A stretch of 64,000 nucleotides of DNA. It comes from DB1 sp049323655 (GTDB lineage Bacteria > Desulfobacterota > Desulfobulbia > Desulfobulbales > SURF-16). A model generated the notes under the pieces. It saw only the letters and a list, made by a program, of their open reading frames with translations, was not told the origin of the DNA and did no database searches. The stretch is taken from the NCBI GenBank assembly GCA_049323655.1, contig JBMONO010000020.1:23859-87858 (forward strand), in the 5' to 3' direction. Positions 16,531-26,148 of this stretch are shown here, piece after piece (within the stretch, counting starts at the first letter, position 1; every line of letters starts with the position of its first letter). Both the position numbers and the translations under genes were made by a program.

Positions 16531-18263
16531 CGGGTCAGAAAATTCGGATAGCGGGTAATCTCCCCGGCAAGATAACGGGCGAGCAGGCGGGCCTGGACCT
16601 CGAAAACCCGGCGGTAACTGATACGGTAGCCGAAGACCGGGTGGGTCACCTCCTGTTCCAGCCGGCGATCGAGGCAGGCGATGAAGCGTCGGCGCGCTGC
16701 TTCCTTCATGGCGCAACTGCCGGCGGCATAAACAAAATCCTCCTGTTTCACCTCGCCGTTGTTCACTGCCATGATCACCGCCGAATCGGCCACCAGGGGG
16801 CGAAACGGTTCCATCAGGTCCAGGGCCAGTGCCGGTCGGCCGAAGCGGGGCTGATGGTAAAAGCCCCGGTAGGGATCCAGGCCGACCGCCGAAAGGGTCA
16901 CTGTCCATTCCCGGGTCAGCATGGCATAGGCAAAGGAGAGCAGGGCATTGACCGGATCGCGGGGGGGTCTGCGGTTGCGTCCCATGAAATCGAAGATCGG
17001 CGCATTGTCTCCATTCACGGTCAGCATGGTCGGGAAGCAGCGGAAATAGCGGGCCGCGGCGCTGCCCTCGATGCCAAGCAGGCTGGCAAGCGAAGCGGTC
17101 CGCATTGCCTGTCCGATATCTGTCCGCAAGGCGGCAAGGGCCTCCTCGGCGGCGCCGTCGCTTGTCTTGCGGTTTCTGCGCAGCATGGTGCGACAGTTGG
17201 CGATTTTGGCCGCCACCAGAGAGCGGGCCAGGGCGAGACAGGAGGCCGGATCAAAACTTGCCCGGTACTGATTGGCCCGATTCTCCATGTTGCGGGTGCC
17301 GACGCCCACCGTGTGGCCGATGAACCAGCCGCCGTAACTCATGAAGGTGACCGGGATTTCCCGCCGCATGCACTCGTGCAGCGCCGGGGTGGAGATGCCG
17401 CTTGCCCCGAACAGGACGAGCTGCGAGATCTCGCCCAGCCGGGCTTCGGCCACCTGTTTTTTCTCCTCTTCGATGACAAGGGTCTCCCCGCTTTTCCGAA
17501 CATAGGCGCGGGGTGACTGGACATAGAGGGGCAGGCCGCTTTCCAGGGCCGGCACCAGGGGCCGCGGTTCTTCCAGTCCGGCATGGCCGAGAAAACCCAC
17601 CTCGTCGGGCAGGCAGATGCCGACCAGGGAGCAGCGCGGACACTTGGGACTGTCGCCAAGCGGCGGGGGCAGCTCCCCTTTTTCCGCTGCCTGGCGGAAC
17701 TCCTGCATGGCATCGAGAGTCCGGTCGACGAGCGGCTCGTCAAACTCGACCCGCACCCGTTCCCGCGAGGCCACGAAATAGAGGACGCCGGCCGGGCATT
17801 CGAAACCGTGCTCCCGCAGCAGCAGGCCCTGGGCGCAGAGTTGCACCCTCTCCGGTTCGTATGCCCCGGCCGCCACATGGGGACGCTTGCCCCGTTTGTA
17901 ATCAACCGGGGTCACCCGGCGGCCTTCGCCCTCCACCAGATCGATTTTCGCGGTGAGACCGAGGGAGTCCGAGGTCAGCCACACCGAGCGGGCGTGGATG
18001 GTTTCCCCCTCCTCCGGAGCGGCCGGCAGGGGGCCGGACTGTTTGTCCACCCGTTTGTGTTTTGCCCGGCCTTCCACCGTGTCGGCGCTGTCGGCGAACT
18101 CGGCCTGCACCCACATCTGATAACCGAGTCGGGGGCAGTAGACAAATTCGTTCAGCATCCGGGCCGGGATAGGGGGGAGACTGCCGACACCGCTGCTTGT
18201 GGGGGAAGATTCACGATGTAAAGGGATTTCGTCGTGGCCCATCTCTGTTTCCCGGATTGACAT
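16527..18263 (-). CDS. cas4-cas1: Cas4-Cas1 fusion protein
   Basis: A 578-residue fusion characteristic of type I-G systems such as Geobacter. The N-terminal Cas4 part has four cluster cysteines (about C43 in FVYCPRLG; C208, C211, C217 in KCPRCSLVGIC) and the RecB-type catalytic PVDYKRGK (D121, K123). The C-terminal Cas1 integrase has the metal ligands E399 (LGIEGSAAARYF), H470 (RGFYHQPRFG) and E485 (LALDLMEPFRP). Cas4 selects and trims prespacers next to a PAM, and Cas1-Cas2 inserts them. The start is uncertain: I chose ATG 18263; an ATG at 18242 and one at 18353 are alternatives, and none has a strong ribosome site. The preceding 226 bp contain no gene I can support. Confidence 0.93.
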   Translation of the reverse strand: MSIRETEMGHDEIPLHRESSPTSSGVGSLPPIPARMLNEFVYCPRLGYQMWVQAEFADSADTVEGRAKHKRVDKQSGPLPAAPEEGETIHARSVWLTSDSLGLTAKIDLVEGEGRRVTPVDYKRGKRPHVAAGAYEPERVQLCAQGLLLREHGFECPAGVLYFVASRERVRVEFDEPLVDRTLDAMQEFRQAAEKGELPPPLGDSPKCPRCSLVGICLPDEVGFLGHAGLEEPRPLVPALESGLPLYVQSPRAYVRKSGETLVIEEEKKQVAEARLGEISQLVLFGASGISTPALHECMRREIPVTFMSYGGWFIGHTVGVGTRNMENRANQYRASFDPASCLALARSLVAAKIANCRTMLRRNRKTSDGAAEEALAALRTDIGQAMRTASLASLLGIEGSAAARYFRCFPTMLTVNGDNAPIFDFMGRNRRPPRDPVNALLSFAYAMLTREWTVTLSAVGLDPYRGFYHQPRFGRPALALDLMEPFRPLVADSAVIMAVNNGEVKQEDFVYAAGSCAMKEAARRRFIACLDRRLEQEVTHPVFGYRISYRRVFEVQARLLARYLAGEITRYPNFLTR

Positions 18264-18489
18264 CCCGTTGAGGATGACATACGTTCGTTTATGGTCGAAC
18301 CAGCACCAAGCGCCATGGGAGGCAGTCGATGCGGGTCGGTATTCGTGAAGCAAAAAACAATCTTTCGCTCCTTATTCTCGCTGCGCAGGCCGGCATGGTG
18401 CACGAATCTCGCCAGGGTGCTGGTTATCCCAGAGAGTGGAGTGGATTCCTTTGGTGATTCTCGCAACCTACGGTCTGCTGGCAGCTGTA

Positions 18490-18954
18490 TCAGGTGCCGC
18501 CGATCAGAAACGCCAGGCCAACCCCGACCAGAACGCCGGTCCAGAAGTCCGAACGTTTGTTGCTGCCGGAAATTCTCGCCGCCGCATTATCCTGGAGCAC
18601 CGGCGGTAAACATACGGGTGCCGGCCTGAGCTCCCGGCGCTGCCAGCGATTACGGCGGGCGATCCAGCCGATGCTACGGCCGAACAGCCCGTTTAAGACC
18701 GCAATGACAAGACAAAAACTCAGAAACAGAAACAACAGGGCAAGCACCAGCGGCCAGCCGATCAGCAGGGTAACCACCAAACCCGGAAAGAATGCTTCCC
18801 CGGCGAGCCAAAAGGCGAAAAACAGCCCGGCATGGGTTCCCCACAGCAGCAGCAAAAGGGGTCGCTCGCTCTCAAAACCAAACAGTCGGTTCAGGCCGCA
18901 ATTGAGGTGATTCAACAGCCGATACCAGAGGGGAGTATGTCGAAATGTGGTCAT
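18490..18954 (-). CDS. Unknown membrane protein inside the cas operon
   Basis: A 154-residue product that I do not recognise. Two strongly hydrophobic segments at about 33-52 and 57-90 (including LVVTLLIGWPLVLALLFLFL) form two or three helices. A basic stretch follows (ARRNRWQRRELRP), then a polar linker, and a C-terminal hydrophobic helix (FWTGVLVGVGLAFLIGGT). The start at MTTFRHTPLWYRLL follows AGAGAAGAAAA, 32 bp after the csb2 stop, so it is very likely co-transcribed with the interference genes and lies before cas4-cas1. It is not one of the core type I-G genes. It could be an accessory defence factor or an unrelated insertion. Confidence 0.75.
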   Translation of the reverse strand: MTTFRHTPLWYRLLNHLNCGLNRLFGFESERPLLLLLWGTHAGLFFAFWLAGEAFFPGLVVTLLIGWPLVLALLFLFLSFCLVIAVLNGLFGRSIGWIARRNRWQRRELRPAPVCLPPVLQDNAAARISGSNKRSDFWTGVLVGVGLAFLIGGT

Positions 18955-18986
18955 TTTTCTTCTCTTGAGGCAAGTATCGTATTGGA

Positions 18987-20507
18987 TCACCCCTTAACCA
19001 CGGTGAACAGGCCGAGGCCAAAATGGCAGCCGAAACCAAGTGCAAGGGGGCCGGATTGCGGTTCCGGAAAAATAATTTCAAGGAGAGTGCCGCTTGTATC
19101 CGGTTGGATCAATCCGCGTTTTCCCCGAAAACGGTAAAAGTGGACGGCTCGCCGGAGTCGTTGTCCGACCATAATTTCATCCAAGGTATTGACTTCCAAC
19201 GGTTCAGGTAAACCGCGAAGTTGGCATTCTCGACAGATTTGCTCCGCAACCCCGAATTTTTTCTTTGCATGCCAGGGCCGTAGGTAAGGGGTGACAGACC
19301 GCCAAACTCTACCCTCCTTTGCATAATGACTATCCATTGAGAACATCCGAATATTGCCCGCTCCTTCATAAAAAACCTGCCACTCGCTGCCATCGCGGTT
19401 AAAGAGACGATTCAGATTTTGCATCGCTCGAACCTGTGAGATATCGAAACCGGCGGAGGCGTGGATCAGCAGATGATCGATCCGCCCTTGAGTATTGGCT
19501 TCCGGAAGAAAAAAGGAGTGCTCGTGGTGATTCCCGTGAGGCAGATCATGGCCTGACAAGAGCGCGGGAATTTGTCCGAGATGCTTTTGCGTCAAGTGCA
19601 TTAACGCAATGCGTGTTAATTCGCCGATTTTGACGGCATCCTCCATTCTGGGAAGCGGTTTGCCGTAGATGGCGAACCGAATGGTAGTGACAGGCTCAAT
19701 TTCGGGTGCCGTCCAATGCGTGACAGTGCTTGCCGCTGGTTTCAGGCACCTTGCCGGCCGCCTGTAAAAGACACGTCGCGCAGCGGGCGGCTGGCTCCAG
19801 CCCGCTGCCTGCAATTCGCCTGTCTCCATGCTCACGCCCGCAAGCCAGGAATCAGGCAGCGTCAGGACGAATTTTTTCCCTCCTCGTTTTTGGATTCCTT
19901 TTCCCTCACTTCCCCGTATCCATAGTTCTCGTAACGCAACATATGCCGATGGTGACAGGGGGCAGAAAAGCGGCACCACTTCACCGATTTCTCCTGTTGC
20001 CGTATCAAGGGCGGTATCTCCCGGCCTGCAATGAAAATCCCCCTGCCAGTTCGCTAGCCGTCGGGCTTCAACCCAGCTTTCTGCACGCCCGAGATAGGCA
20101 AGACTGGCCAGAAGTTCGTCAAATAACCGCAATTCATCCGCATCGAGAGTGACGCCGGACCAGGAGACAATCAGCTCGTCATCCGTCGCGACGCGGACAA
20201 AGGCGTCAAATATCAGCGTATTTTTGTCCCTTGCCCCTTCCCGCACCGGCATGTAGTGGCGGACATGGGAGTGAATGGCTTCCGGCAATCGGTAGCATGG
20301 AAGTGATTCGACAAGTTTTGCCAGGAGGGATTCCAGCCGGTCAACAGGATACTGCGACCGGTCAATCTTACGATGCCAAATGGCGATCAGCGCCCTGATA
20401 ATGCGCCAGGGGGATGGCGGCCATTCAACATCGGCCTCGTTTACATGGCGCCCCCATGGTGTAGCGTGATAACGACCACCGGAAAAGCGAAAACCGATGG
20501 TGAGCAT
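18987..20507 (-). CDS. csb2: Type I-G Cas5-Cas6 fusion Csb2
   Basis: A 506-residue protein of the GSU0054/Csb2 family, which combines a Cas5-like part of the Cascade with a C-terminal Cas6-like crRNA-processing part. The N-terminus MLTIGFRFSGGRYHATPWGR and the early PPSPWRIIRAL motif are diagnostic. Histidines in the C-terminal half are candidates for Cas6 catalysis, but I cannot name the catalytic residue. It starts 1 bp after the csb1 stop (TAA-T-ATG), indicating tight coupling. It should cleave the array transcript within the 37-nt repeat to leave a handle ending ATTGAAGC. Confidence 0.92.
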   Translation of the reverse strand: MLTIGFRFSGGRYHATPWGRHVNEADVEWPPSPWRIIRALIAIWHRKIDRSQYPVDRLESLLAKLVESLPCYRLPEAIHSHVRHYMPVREGARDKNTLIFDAFVRVATDDELIVSWSGVTLDADELRLFDELLASLAYLGRAESWVEARRLANWQGDFHCRPGDTALDTATGEIGEVVPLFCPLSPSAYVALRELWIRGSEGKGIQKRGGKKFVLTLPDSWLAGVSMETGELQAAGWSQPPAARRVFYRRPARCLKPAASTVTHWTAPEIEPVTTIRFAIYGKPLPRMEDAVKIGELTRIALMHLTQKHLGQIPALLSGHDLPHGNHHEHSFFLPEANTQGRIDHLLIHASAGFDISQVRAMQNLNRLFNRDGSEWQVFYEGAGNIRMFSMDSHYAKEGRVWRSVTPYLRPWHAKKKFGVAEQICRECQLRGLPEPLEVNTLDEIMVGQRLRRAVHFYRFRGKRGLIQPDTSGTLLEIIFPEPQSGPLALGFGCHFGLGLFTVVKG

Positions 20508-20508
20508 A

Positions 20509-21462
20509 TTATTTCCTCCATGTAACGGTAGTCACGCGCGGATCGGCGAAAAGGTTTTCAGCAGCGACGGCCTGAATGAGTTCAGGCAACATTGCTTCAA
20601 TTTCCTGTCGTGTCGGCATGGGAAAGCTTTCGGGACGAGTCACTCGAAGCCGGAGCAGATCAAAATCACAGGCAGTGCGTAATCGCAATCCTTCGTCAAG
20701 AAACCGGCGAATTTTATAAAACATAATGGCCAGCAGGAGTTTTTCGGCATGCGCTCCGATTTGAAGGCCGCGTAACTGTGAAAGATCCAGGTTGAAATAG
20801 GCGATGATTTGCGGCGCTGTGTATTCATCACGCGGAAACGGTACATTTCCGAAGCCTTTGGCCGTATCGCCGGATGGATTGACATGATCGTTTTTGACGC
20901 CGCCACTTTGGGCTACGGAGGCATCCGCAGCTTCAATAAAGGCCGACAAAATCCTTGGCAGGCGCAACCGGCCACCGGAAAGTTCTTTTTTAGCGAGAAA
21001 GACGCCGTGGATCAAGGCGTTGGGGTCGAGTCGCAAAAGGATTTTAGCGAGCTTACGGATATCGACAGCGCCCTCTTCCATGTCGGATAGTTCTTTTTTT
21101 AAATTGTCGAAAACAGATTTGTCTTTTCCCTCCAAAATATACGGAGAATTAATTCGGTGGGCCTCAAGCACGGAATTGGTCAACGCTTTTCCTTTTTCGT
21201 CGATTACCTTAATGACCGGCAGCCCTGCCAAGGGCGTACACCAGTCATCGGCAGCCGTATCCCAGCAAACCGCCTCCAGACGGTTGGCCATGCTCTGGGC
21301 CGACTCCACCAGCAGCATCGGCCGACCATCGGGGCTATCGTAGCGGGCCGCTCCCAAGTCGGGAAAACCGGTGGGTTGAAAACGGGTTCCCTGAACCGGC
21401 TTGAGGTCAGCCTCAAACAGCAGGCGGGGGGCGGTGGCGAGTACAGAAAAATCGAGTGACAT
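20509..21462 (-). CDS. csb1: Type I-G Cas7 backbone protein Csb1
   Basis: A 317-residue protein of the GSU0053/Csb1 family, the Cas7 subunit that polymerises along the crRNA in the I-G effector. Recognisable segments are TGFPDLGAARYDSPDGRPMLLVESAQSM split around the DGRPMLLVES core, an internal IHGVFLAKKELSGGRLRLPR, and RLRTACDFDLL near the C-terminus. The ATG follows AAAAAGGAGGAATACC, a strong ribosome site consistent with the need for several copies per complex. It lies 25 bp after csx17 and is immediately followed by csb2. Confidence 0.93.
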   Translation of the reverse strand: MSLDFSVLATAPRLLFEADLKPVQGTRFQPTGFPDLGAARYDSPDGRPMLLVESAQSMANRLEAVCWDTAADDWCTPLAGLPVIKVIDEKGKALTNSVLEAHRINSPYILEGKDKSVFDNLKKELSDMEEGAVDIRKLAKILLRLDPNALIHGVFLAKKELSGGRLRLPRILSAFIEAADASVAQSGGVKNDHVNPSGDTAKGFGNVPFPRDEYTAPQIIAYFNLDLSQLRGLQIGAHAEKLLLAIMFYKIRRFLDEGLRLRTACDFDLLRLRVTRPESFPMPTRQEIEAMLPELIQAVAAENLFADPRVTTVTWRK

Positions 21463-21487
21463 TGGTATTCCTCCTTTTTGACATGGG

Positions 21488-23602
21488 TTACACTATTTCC
21501 TGGACAGGAATGAAGGGCTTGCCGATACGGGAAAGATCGCCCTTGGCAAGCGGAATCATCAGCCCGGCAGCCAGCCGGACTGGATCAATGTTTGCCAACC
21601 CCGGTGGTTGCCGGGGATGAGCAGGTATTTTCAGTCCGGCGATTTGCAAACGACGCCAGGCAATTGCAACCGCCCGTTCAGCCTGCTGTCGATTGCCGGT
21701 AGATAACAGCGTGACAATTTTTCCTGGTAACGGCAGAGGGCTGTCTTGTGGCAGCAGGCCAAGTTGATGCAGAATACTGCCCGGCGTAAAAAGTGGTTTC
21801 AGGATGATGAACACCGCCGGCGGTTGTTCACTTGCAACATCTCGAAAAGGCAGATGTTTGGGCAGATCGACATGCACCAAACCGGTAAGAAGCCCGGCAA
21901 GGCGCCGGTCATCTGTTTTGGCCTGCAAAAAGGCCATGACCGCAGCCAAGTCGGCCGCAGGATGGCCGACCAAGGGGGGACTTTCCTGTTGTCCTCGTTG
22001 GGATTCAAGCATGCGGCGGTTCAGTATCCGGATCAAATTGGGCAGCAGATCGTTACCGCTCCAGACCGCCAGGCGGCTGCCGGGATGCCATTCAACCTTT
22101 TTTGTTTTCTCATCCTCCCGGAGCGGCACAACCGAATTCCGCATGGCGGAAAGTCCGGCCAAGGCACAGGCGAGGCGGAATTCATGAGAATTGTCGTCGG
22201 CTTCCAGCGCCCATTCCGCGCCAAGTTTTGGTGCCGGGGCCACAGCCTCTTGCATCTTGCCGCTTTTGGCGCAGACCAGTTCAATCTGCCCGAGGAGCAT
22301 GAGGAGGTTTTGGATGGCTAAACGTCCGCCGCCCTGGGTCAGGGAAAATATCTCATCCTCCAGCCGTCGCACCAGTTGCTGGATGCGGCCGGGGGCATTT
22401 TTGTCACGGGCAAATCGGCGAAGACGATCCAGCCAGGCATGGCAGTCGAGGTGGTTGAGAAGATCGGTTTGGGGGGTCCGTACGACCTGAATGCGAGACA
22501 GAGGGGTGGCCAGGTAGGCCTTTCCTGAACGCATCAAAAATGCGTAGCGCTGAAAGTCGGAAATTCCGCGATCAACCCCGAATCTACTCACAGCGCGGGT
22601 AAAATCAAGACCATCCTTTGCCGCACGGCGGCCTACGGTGACGCGGCCTTCGGACAGTAAGGATCGGAGTTCACTGTAAGAAATGTCGTTTCGCCATAAT
22701 GGCACCCAGGTCTCGGCTCGCGATTGGCCTTCATCGACCACTTTGCCGCAACCGGAGCCAGAACCAGTTGTTCGTACCGTAAAGGGAAAACTCAACGTTG
22801 CTGAATCATAACTCTCCAATCGTCGCGTTACAGAACTGGCGAAAAGCAATGCTCCTTCCAGCATAAGCACAAAATCCCACGGATTTATCAGCGAAGCTGA
22901 ATCAAAACCGGTTGTTGCATTAGGACCGCCAGCGTTGCCGGGGGCAAATTGACCAATCGCCCTGCGTATCAAGCTGGGAGAGGATGTGCCGTAAAATGAA
23001 CCTTTCAGCCAAGCAGTTGCATTGCTGGTCGATTTGCCGTCTGTCATGCTGAAAAGTTCTGTTAGCCGCTGCATAAAATTATTTGTGAAATCGAGACGTC
23101 CGTCATTCCCACCTGTTCCAAGTAAAGGGGGGTAGCTGGGCTTCTCTGTGCTCAACAGGACAGCAGCGTCAAACCATAACAAGGCAGTGTCGGGTAATGA
23201 GGCTCTGAGATGTAAGAGAAATAGCGTTTTTTCTTCTTGTTTGGGGCTCTCTTCTTTCTCGCCAACCAAATCTCTGACAAGGGTGATTACAGTTCTATAA
23301 GGAATAACTCTCTGTGCTGTTGCCGAAGCGATGGAATCGATACCGTTTTTGTTGTCGGTTGGATAGAAGCCGCTTCCGCCATTCCAGGGAGCGACTATCG
23401 GAGTCGGTTTAAACTCCTCCAGGAAAAATCGCTCCAATTCCTCCCGGTTCAACACAGTGCGCAGGACAAACCGTTCGCCCTGCCAGCGTCCGGCGGCGTC
23501 TGGATCCTTCTGTTCCGCCACCAGTTTCAGAACACCAAGAGCCTTAAGGTAATGCGCCAGCGGGGCAGGCGTGCAACCGTCAAGCAGATGCTCGTGTGTC
23601 AT
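21488..23602 (-). CDS. csx17: Type I-G large subunit Csx17 (Cas8 equivalent)
   Basis: A 704-residue protein of the Csx17 (Cas8u2) family, the signature large subunit of type I-G, expected to recognise the PAM and start R-loop formation. The N-terminus MTHEHLLDGCTPAPLAHYLK followed by ALGVLKLVAEQ is typical of the family, as are the VAPWNGGSGFYP segment near residue 70 and a conserved SLINPWDFVLMLEGALLF at about 230-250. The ATG overlaps the cas3 stop by 4 bp. Its presence together with csb1 and csb2 fixes the subtype as I-G. Confidence 0.93.
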   Translation of the reverse strand: MTHEHLLDGCTPAPLAHYLKALGVLKLVAEQKDPDAAGRWQGERFVLRTVLNREELERFFLEEFKPTPIVAPWNGGSGFYPTDNKNGIDSIASATAQRVIPYRTVITLVRDLVGEKEESPKQEEKTLFLLHLRASLPDTALLWFDAAVLLSTEKPSYPPLLGTGGNDGRLDFTNNFMQRLTELFSMTDGKSTSNATAWLKGSFYGTSSPSLIRRAIGQFAPGNAGGPNATTGFDSASLINPWDFVLMLEGALLFASSVTRRLESYDSATLSFPFTVRTTGSGSGCGKVVDEGQSRAETWVPLWRNDISYSELRSLLSEGRVTVGRRAAKDGLDFTRAVSRFGVDRGISDFQRYAFLMRSGKAYLATPLSRIQVVRTPQTDLLNHLDCHAWLDRLRRFARDKNAPGRIQQLVRRLEDEIFSLTQGGGRLAIQNLLMLLGQIELVCAKSGKMQEAVAPAPKLGAEWALEADDNSHEFRLACALAGLSAMRNSVVPLREDEKTKKVEWHPGSRLAVWSGNDLLPNLIRILNRRMLESQRGQQESPPLVGHPAADLAAVMAFLQAKTDDRRLAGLLTGLVHVDLPKHLPFRDVASEQPPAVFIILKPLFTPGSILHQLGLLPQDSPLPLPGKIVTLLSTGNRQQAERAVAIAWRRLQIAGLKIPAHPRQPPGLANIDPVRLAAGLMIPLAKGDLSRIGKPFIPVQEIV

Positions 23603-26004
23603 TGTTTTTCCTCCTCTTCTTCAGCTCCGGAGGCTCGCCAGTCGGCAAGGCGAACCAGGGTTTCCAGCCATGCCAGGCGAAACGGGCCGTAGGTGTCGAG
23701 CAGCTTTTGGGTCCGGGCGGTCCAGGACGGCCCCATACTTCCTGCACCGAGTTCCATCACATCGAGCCGAAGTCGGGTTGGCGGAAGGTTATGGCCGCCC
23801 GGAATTATCATCGCGGGCAATTCGTCGCCTTCCCACACGCCGCGCGCAAAGCGGGGACCAAACGGTTTGATCGGCTCGTTTTCATCGGGCATCGCCCGAA
23901 GAGAAAGTCGCACCTTGCCGTGATGGGCGGCAATCAGATAGGCAATCAGATCAGTATTCTTTTCTGTGTTGCCATGTTCCAACCAGGCAAGGGCGGAGGC
24001 CAGTTCATGGCGAAAATATTTTCGCTGGTGCCGGCGTTTGGAGGGAGACTTCGCCAGGAGGGGAGTTTGCCTTCGCGCCTCTTCGAGAGGACAACCATGC
24101 AGAGTTGCCTGAAAAACGACATGGGCCTTGCCGACATCATGCCAGCGACAGGCCTGAATAACCGCATTTTTCCCTTCAACCACCCCAAGCGCCCGGCAAA
24201 GCCCATTTCCCTGCTCCTCGGCATCCGCCAGATGCCGGTGCAGTTCCACCGCCAGGGTCCGCCTGCTGCGCCAGTCATCGCCGAAGCTCTCGGACGAAGG
24301 GTCTGTTTCTGGATGCGCAATCGGAGAAACGGGTTTCGACCAAGATGGCATCAGGCCAAAACGCTCCAAATAGCCACCGGCTTTGCCGTCGAGCATTAGA
24401 ACATTTCCCGGCCTGATATTTCCCCTGAATGGTTTCCATTTTCCATCAAGACCATCCCAGCAATATGCAGAAGAGCCCTGTGTGTGGAGCCGTTCCAGCA
24501 ATGTTTTCGCATGGCCAAGGGATGCGCGGCATAACTCTTCATGACGAGGCTGCGGCTGGCTTTCCACACCGATGGTCAGATCCCGCCAGAAAACTTGGGA
24601 ATCAAGGTCCTCGCCGTCACGGATATAGGGCGACACATCCACATCAAAACCGGAAAGATCTGGGTCGGTGTTGAACAGATCCCGAAAATCCTTGGCGCGC
24701 AGCACGGGATACAATGGCGCGTCTTCGTTGGTGGCGGGCAAATCGGCGGCACTGGCGCTGATGAGGTCATCCAATTTGCTTCGCGCAATGGAAATTGTTG
24801 CCGGTTCGTAAGGGGTCTCCAGTTTTGCGTTTGGTTCGAAGTCTATCCAGAAGACATCGGCACCGCCGGTGCCATTGCACTCGCCGTAACGATTGCAGCG
24901 CCCAAAACGTTGGACGAGAGAAGACCAGGTCGCAAGCTCGGTAAAGAGAACGCGACATGTCATGTCCACCCCCGCCTCCACAGCCTGGGTTGCGACGATG
25001 ATTCGACCCGCTCCGTCGGTGGCAGGTATTTCTCCAAGTTGCCTGTTGAGGCGCTTTCGTTCCGATGGACGGAAGCGTGAATGTATCAGCATCGTTTCGG
25101 CAGCCGGTTTCTGCCTCTCAAGGGCAGATAGCAGATTCTGCGCCCGTTCCACCGTGTTCAGAACCACCAAGGTGGTTGTTCCAGCGAGGTGTTGACCCAA
25201 AACTTCATTGGCCAGGGCCTCCAGGTAAATCTTGGCAAATTGCTTCTGGTTGTCAGCGCTCAAAAGAGTCTCGGCTTTTTTCAAGCGTTTTATTGCCGCT
25301 CGCCGTGTTTTGACCGCAGGATGTTTCTGTTCATCGGAAGTTAGGGCCAGATGAAGCGAATTTTCGAGATAAGGCTTCATATCCACCGTCTCAAGCCAGC
25401 GAGGATTGAGCGTTGCCGAAACCCAGAGGGAACGGCTGGGGCAGGCAAGAACAAAACGGCGCCGAAACGCCTCCAGTTGGGCCGAGGTGGCAAGCCCCGA
25501 TCCCATGAGCTGGATCTCGTCGAAAACCCACAGCGCGTCGTTATGCAACAGTCCGAAATGCACCGGCCACTGATAGCGGCTCATACCATAACCGCGCATG
25601 AGCGCCCGCGACAAAAGCATATCCTGGGTGCCGATCAGGATGGCGGATTTTTCGGGATATTCGACCCAGCCAGTATCATTTTCACCGCCCATCAGCAGAT
25701 GGATGTCTGGCAAGGAAACTCCCGCGTCACGAAAAAAAGGTGACGCGCTATCAAGCCATGCTTGGGCGTTTGCACAGGTTTGTTCGACCAAGACCCGCAT
25801 CGGCAGGCAATATACCAATCGTCTCGGGGTTTCCTGGTCTTGGCGCAGGCATTTATAAAGCCAGGCGACGATAACTGCCGCGGTTTTCCCCAATCCTGTC
25901 GGGACATCCAGCAGTTGTGGCCACTGACCACAGCCGAGACGCTCCTGGTAGGGAAAAGGTCGGTGCCCGGTAATGTTCCAGAAAAAATCATGATAACTCA
26001 ACAC
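23599..26004 (-). CDS. cas3: Cas3 helicase-nuclease
   Basis: Effector nuclease recruited to the R-loop, where it unwinds and degrades target DNA. The 801-residue protein has the order helicase then HD domain, as in I-G and unlike most type I Cas3. Walker A VPTGLGKTAA lies at about 34-43; Walker B is FDEIQLMG; the C-terminal helicase motif VEAGVDMTCRVLFTELATWSS is complete; the HD nuclease motif CRWHDVGKAH lies at about 618-627. The start is a GTG at 26004 preceded by AAGGAGGTCAAC; an in-frame ATG ten codons earlier would place that perfect ribosome site inside the gene. It is the first gene of the cas operon, 145 bp after the WYL regulator. Confidence 0.93.
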   Translation of the reverse strand: MLSYHDFFWNITGHRPFPYQERLGCGQWPQLLDVPTGLGKTAAVIVAWLYKCLRQDQETPRRLVYCLPMRVLVEQTCANAQAWLDSASPFFRDAGVSLPDIHLLMGGENDTGWVEYPEKSAILIGTQDMLLSRALMRGYGMSRYQWPVHFGLLHNDALWVFDEIQLMGSGLATSAQLEAFRRRFVLACPSRSLWVSATLNPRWLETVDMKPYLENSLHLALTSDEQKHPAVKTRRAAIKRLKKAETLLSADNQKQFAKIYLEALANEVLGQHLAGTTTLVVLNTVERAQNLLSALERQKPAAETMLIHSRFRPSERKRLNRQLGEIPATDGAGRIIVATQAVEAGVDMTCRVLFTELATWSSLVQRFGRCNRYGECNGTGGADVFWIDFEPNAKLETPYEPATISIARSKLDDLISASAADLPATNEDAPLYPVLRAKDFRDLFNTDPDLSGFDVDVSPYIRDGEDLDSQVFWRDLTIGVESQPQPRHEELCRASLGHAKTLLERLHTQGSSAYCWDGLDGKWKPFRGNIRPGNVLMLDGKAGGYLERFGLMPSWSKPVSPIAHPETDPSSESFGDDWRSRRTLAVELHRHLADAEEQGNGLCRALGVVEGKNAVIQACRWHDVGKAHVVFQATLHGCPLEEARRQTPLLAKSPSKRRHQRKYFRHELASALAWLEHGNTEKNTDLIAYLIAAHHGKVRLSLRAMPDENEPIKPFGPRFARGVWEGDELPAMIIPGGHNLPPTRLRLDVMELGAGSMGPSWTARTQKLLDTYGPFRLAWLETLVRLADWRASGAEEEEEKQ

Positions 26005-26104
26005 GTTGACCTCCTTGTCTTGCTGAAAACCCACCCCGCGCGCCCGGCGAAAGCGGACGGCATACCCCTCTTTTTTCTCCTTGCATCCGATCCTACCACA
26101 CCAC

Positions 26105-26125
26105 CCCCGACAGGCAGTGTCAGGG
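26105..26125. promoter_or_regulatory. Possible operator upstream of cas3
   Basis: CCCCGACA-N5-TGTCAGGG has 8-bp arms with one mismatch and lies 101 bp before the cas3 GTG, just after the WYL gene. It is a candidate binding site for the neighbouring WYL regulator. No clear -35/-10 pair was found beside it. Confidence 0.4.
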
Positions 26126-26148
26126 TAAAAATTTTTTCGAGATGTTTT

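Noticed and set aside
18264..18489. Possible small gene between the unknown membrane protein and cas4-cas1
   Set aside because: Only a 35-codon frame without ribosome site was found; more likely a spacer, perhaps with an internal promoter.
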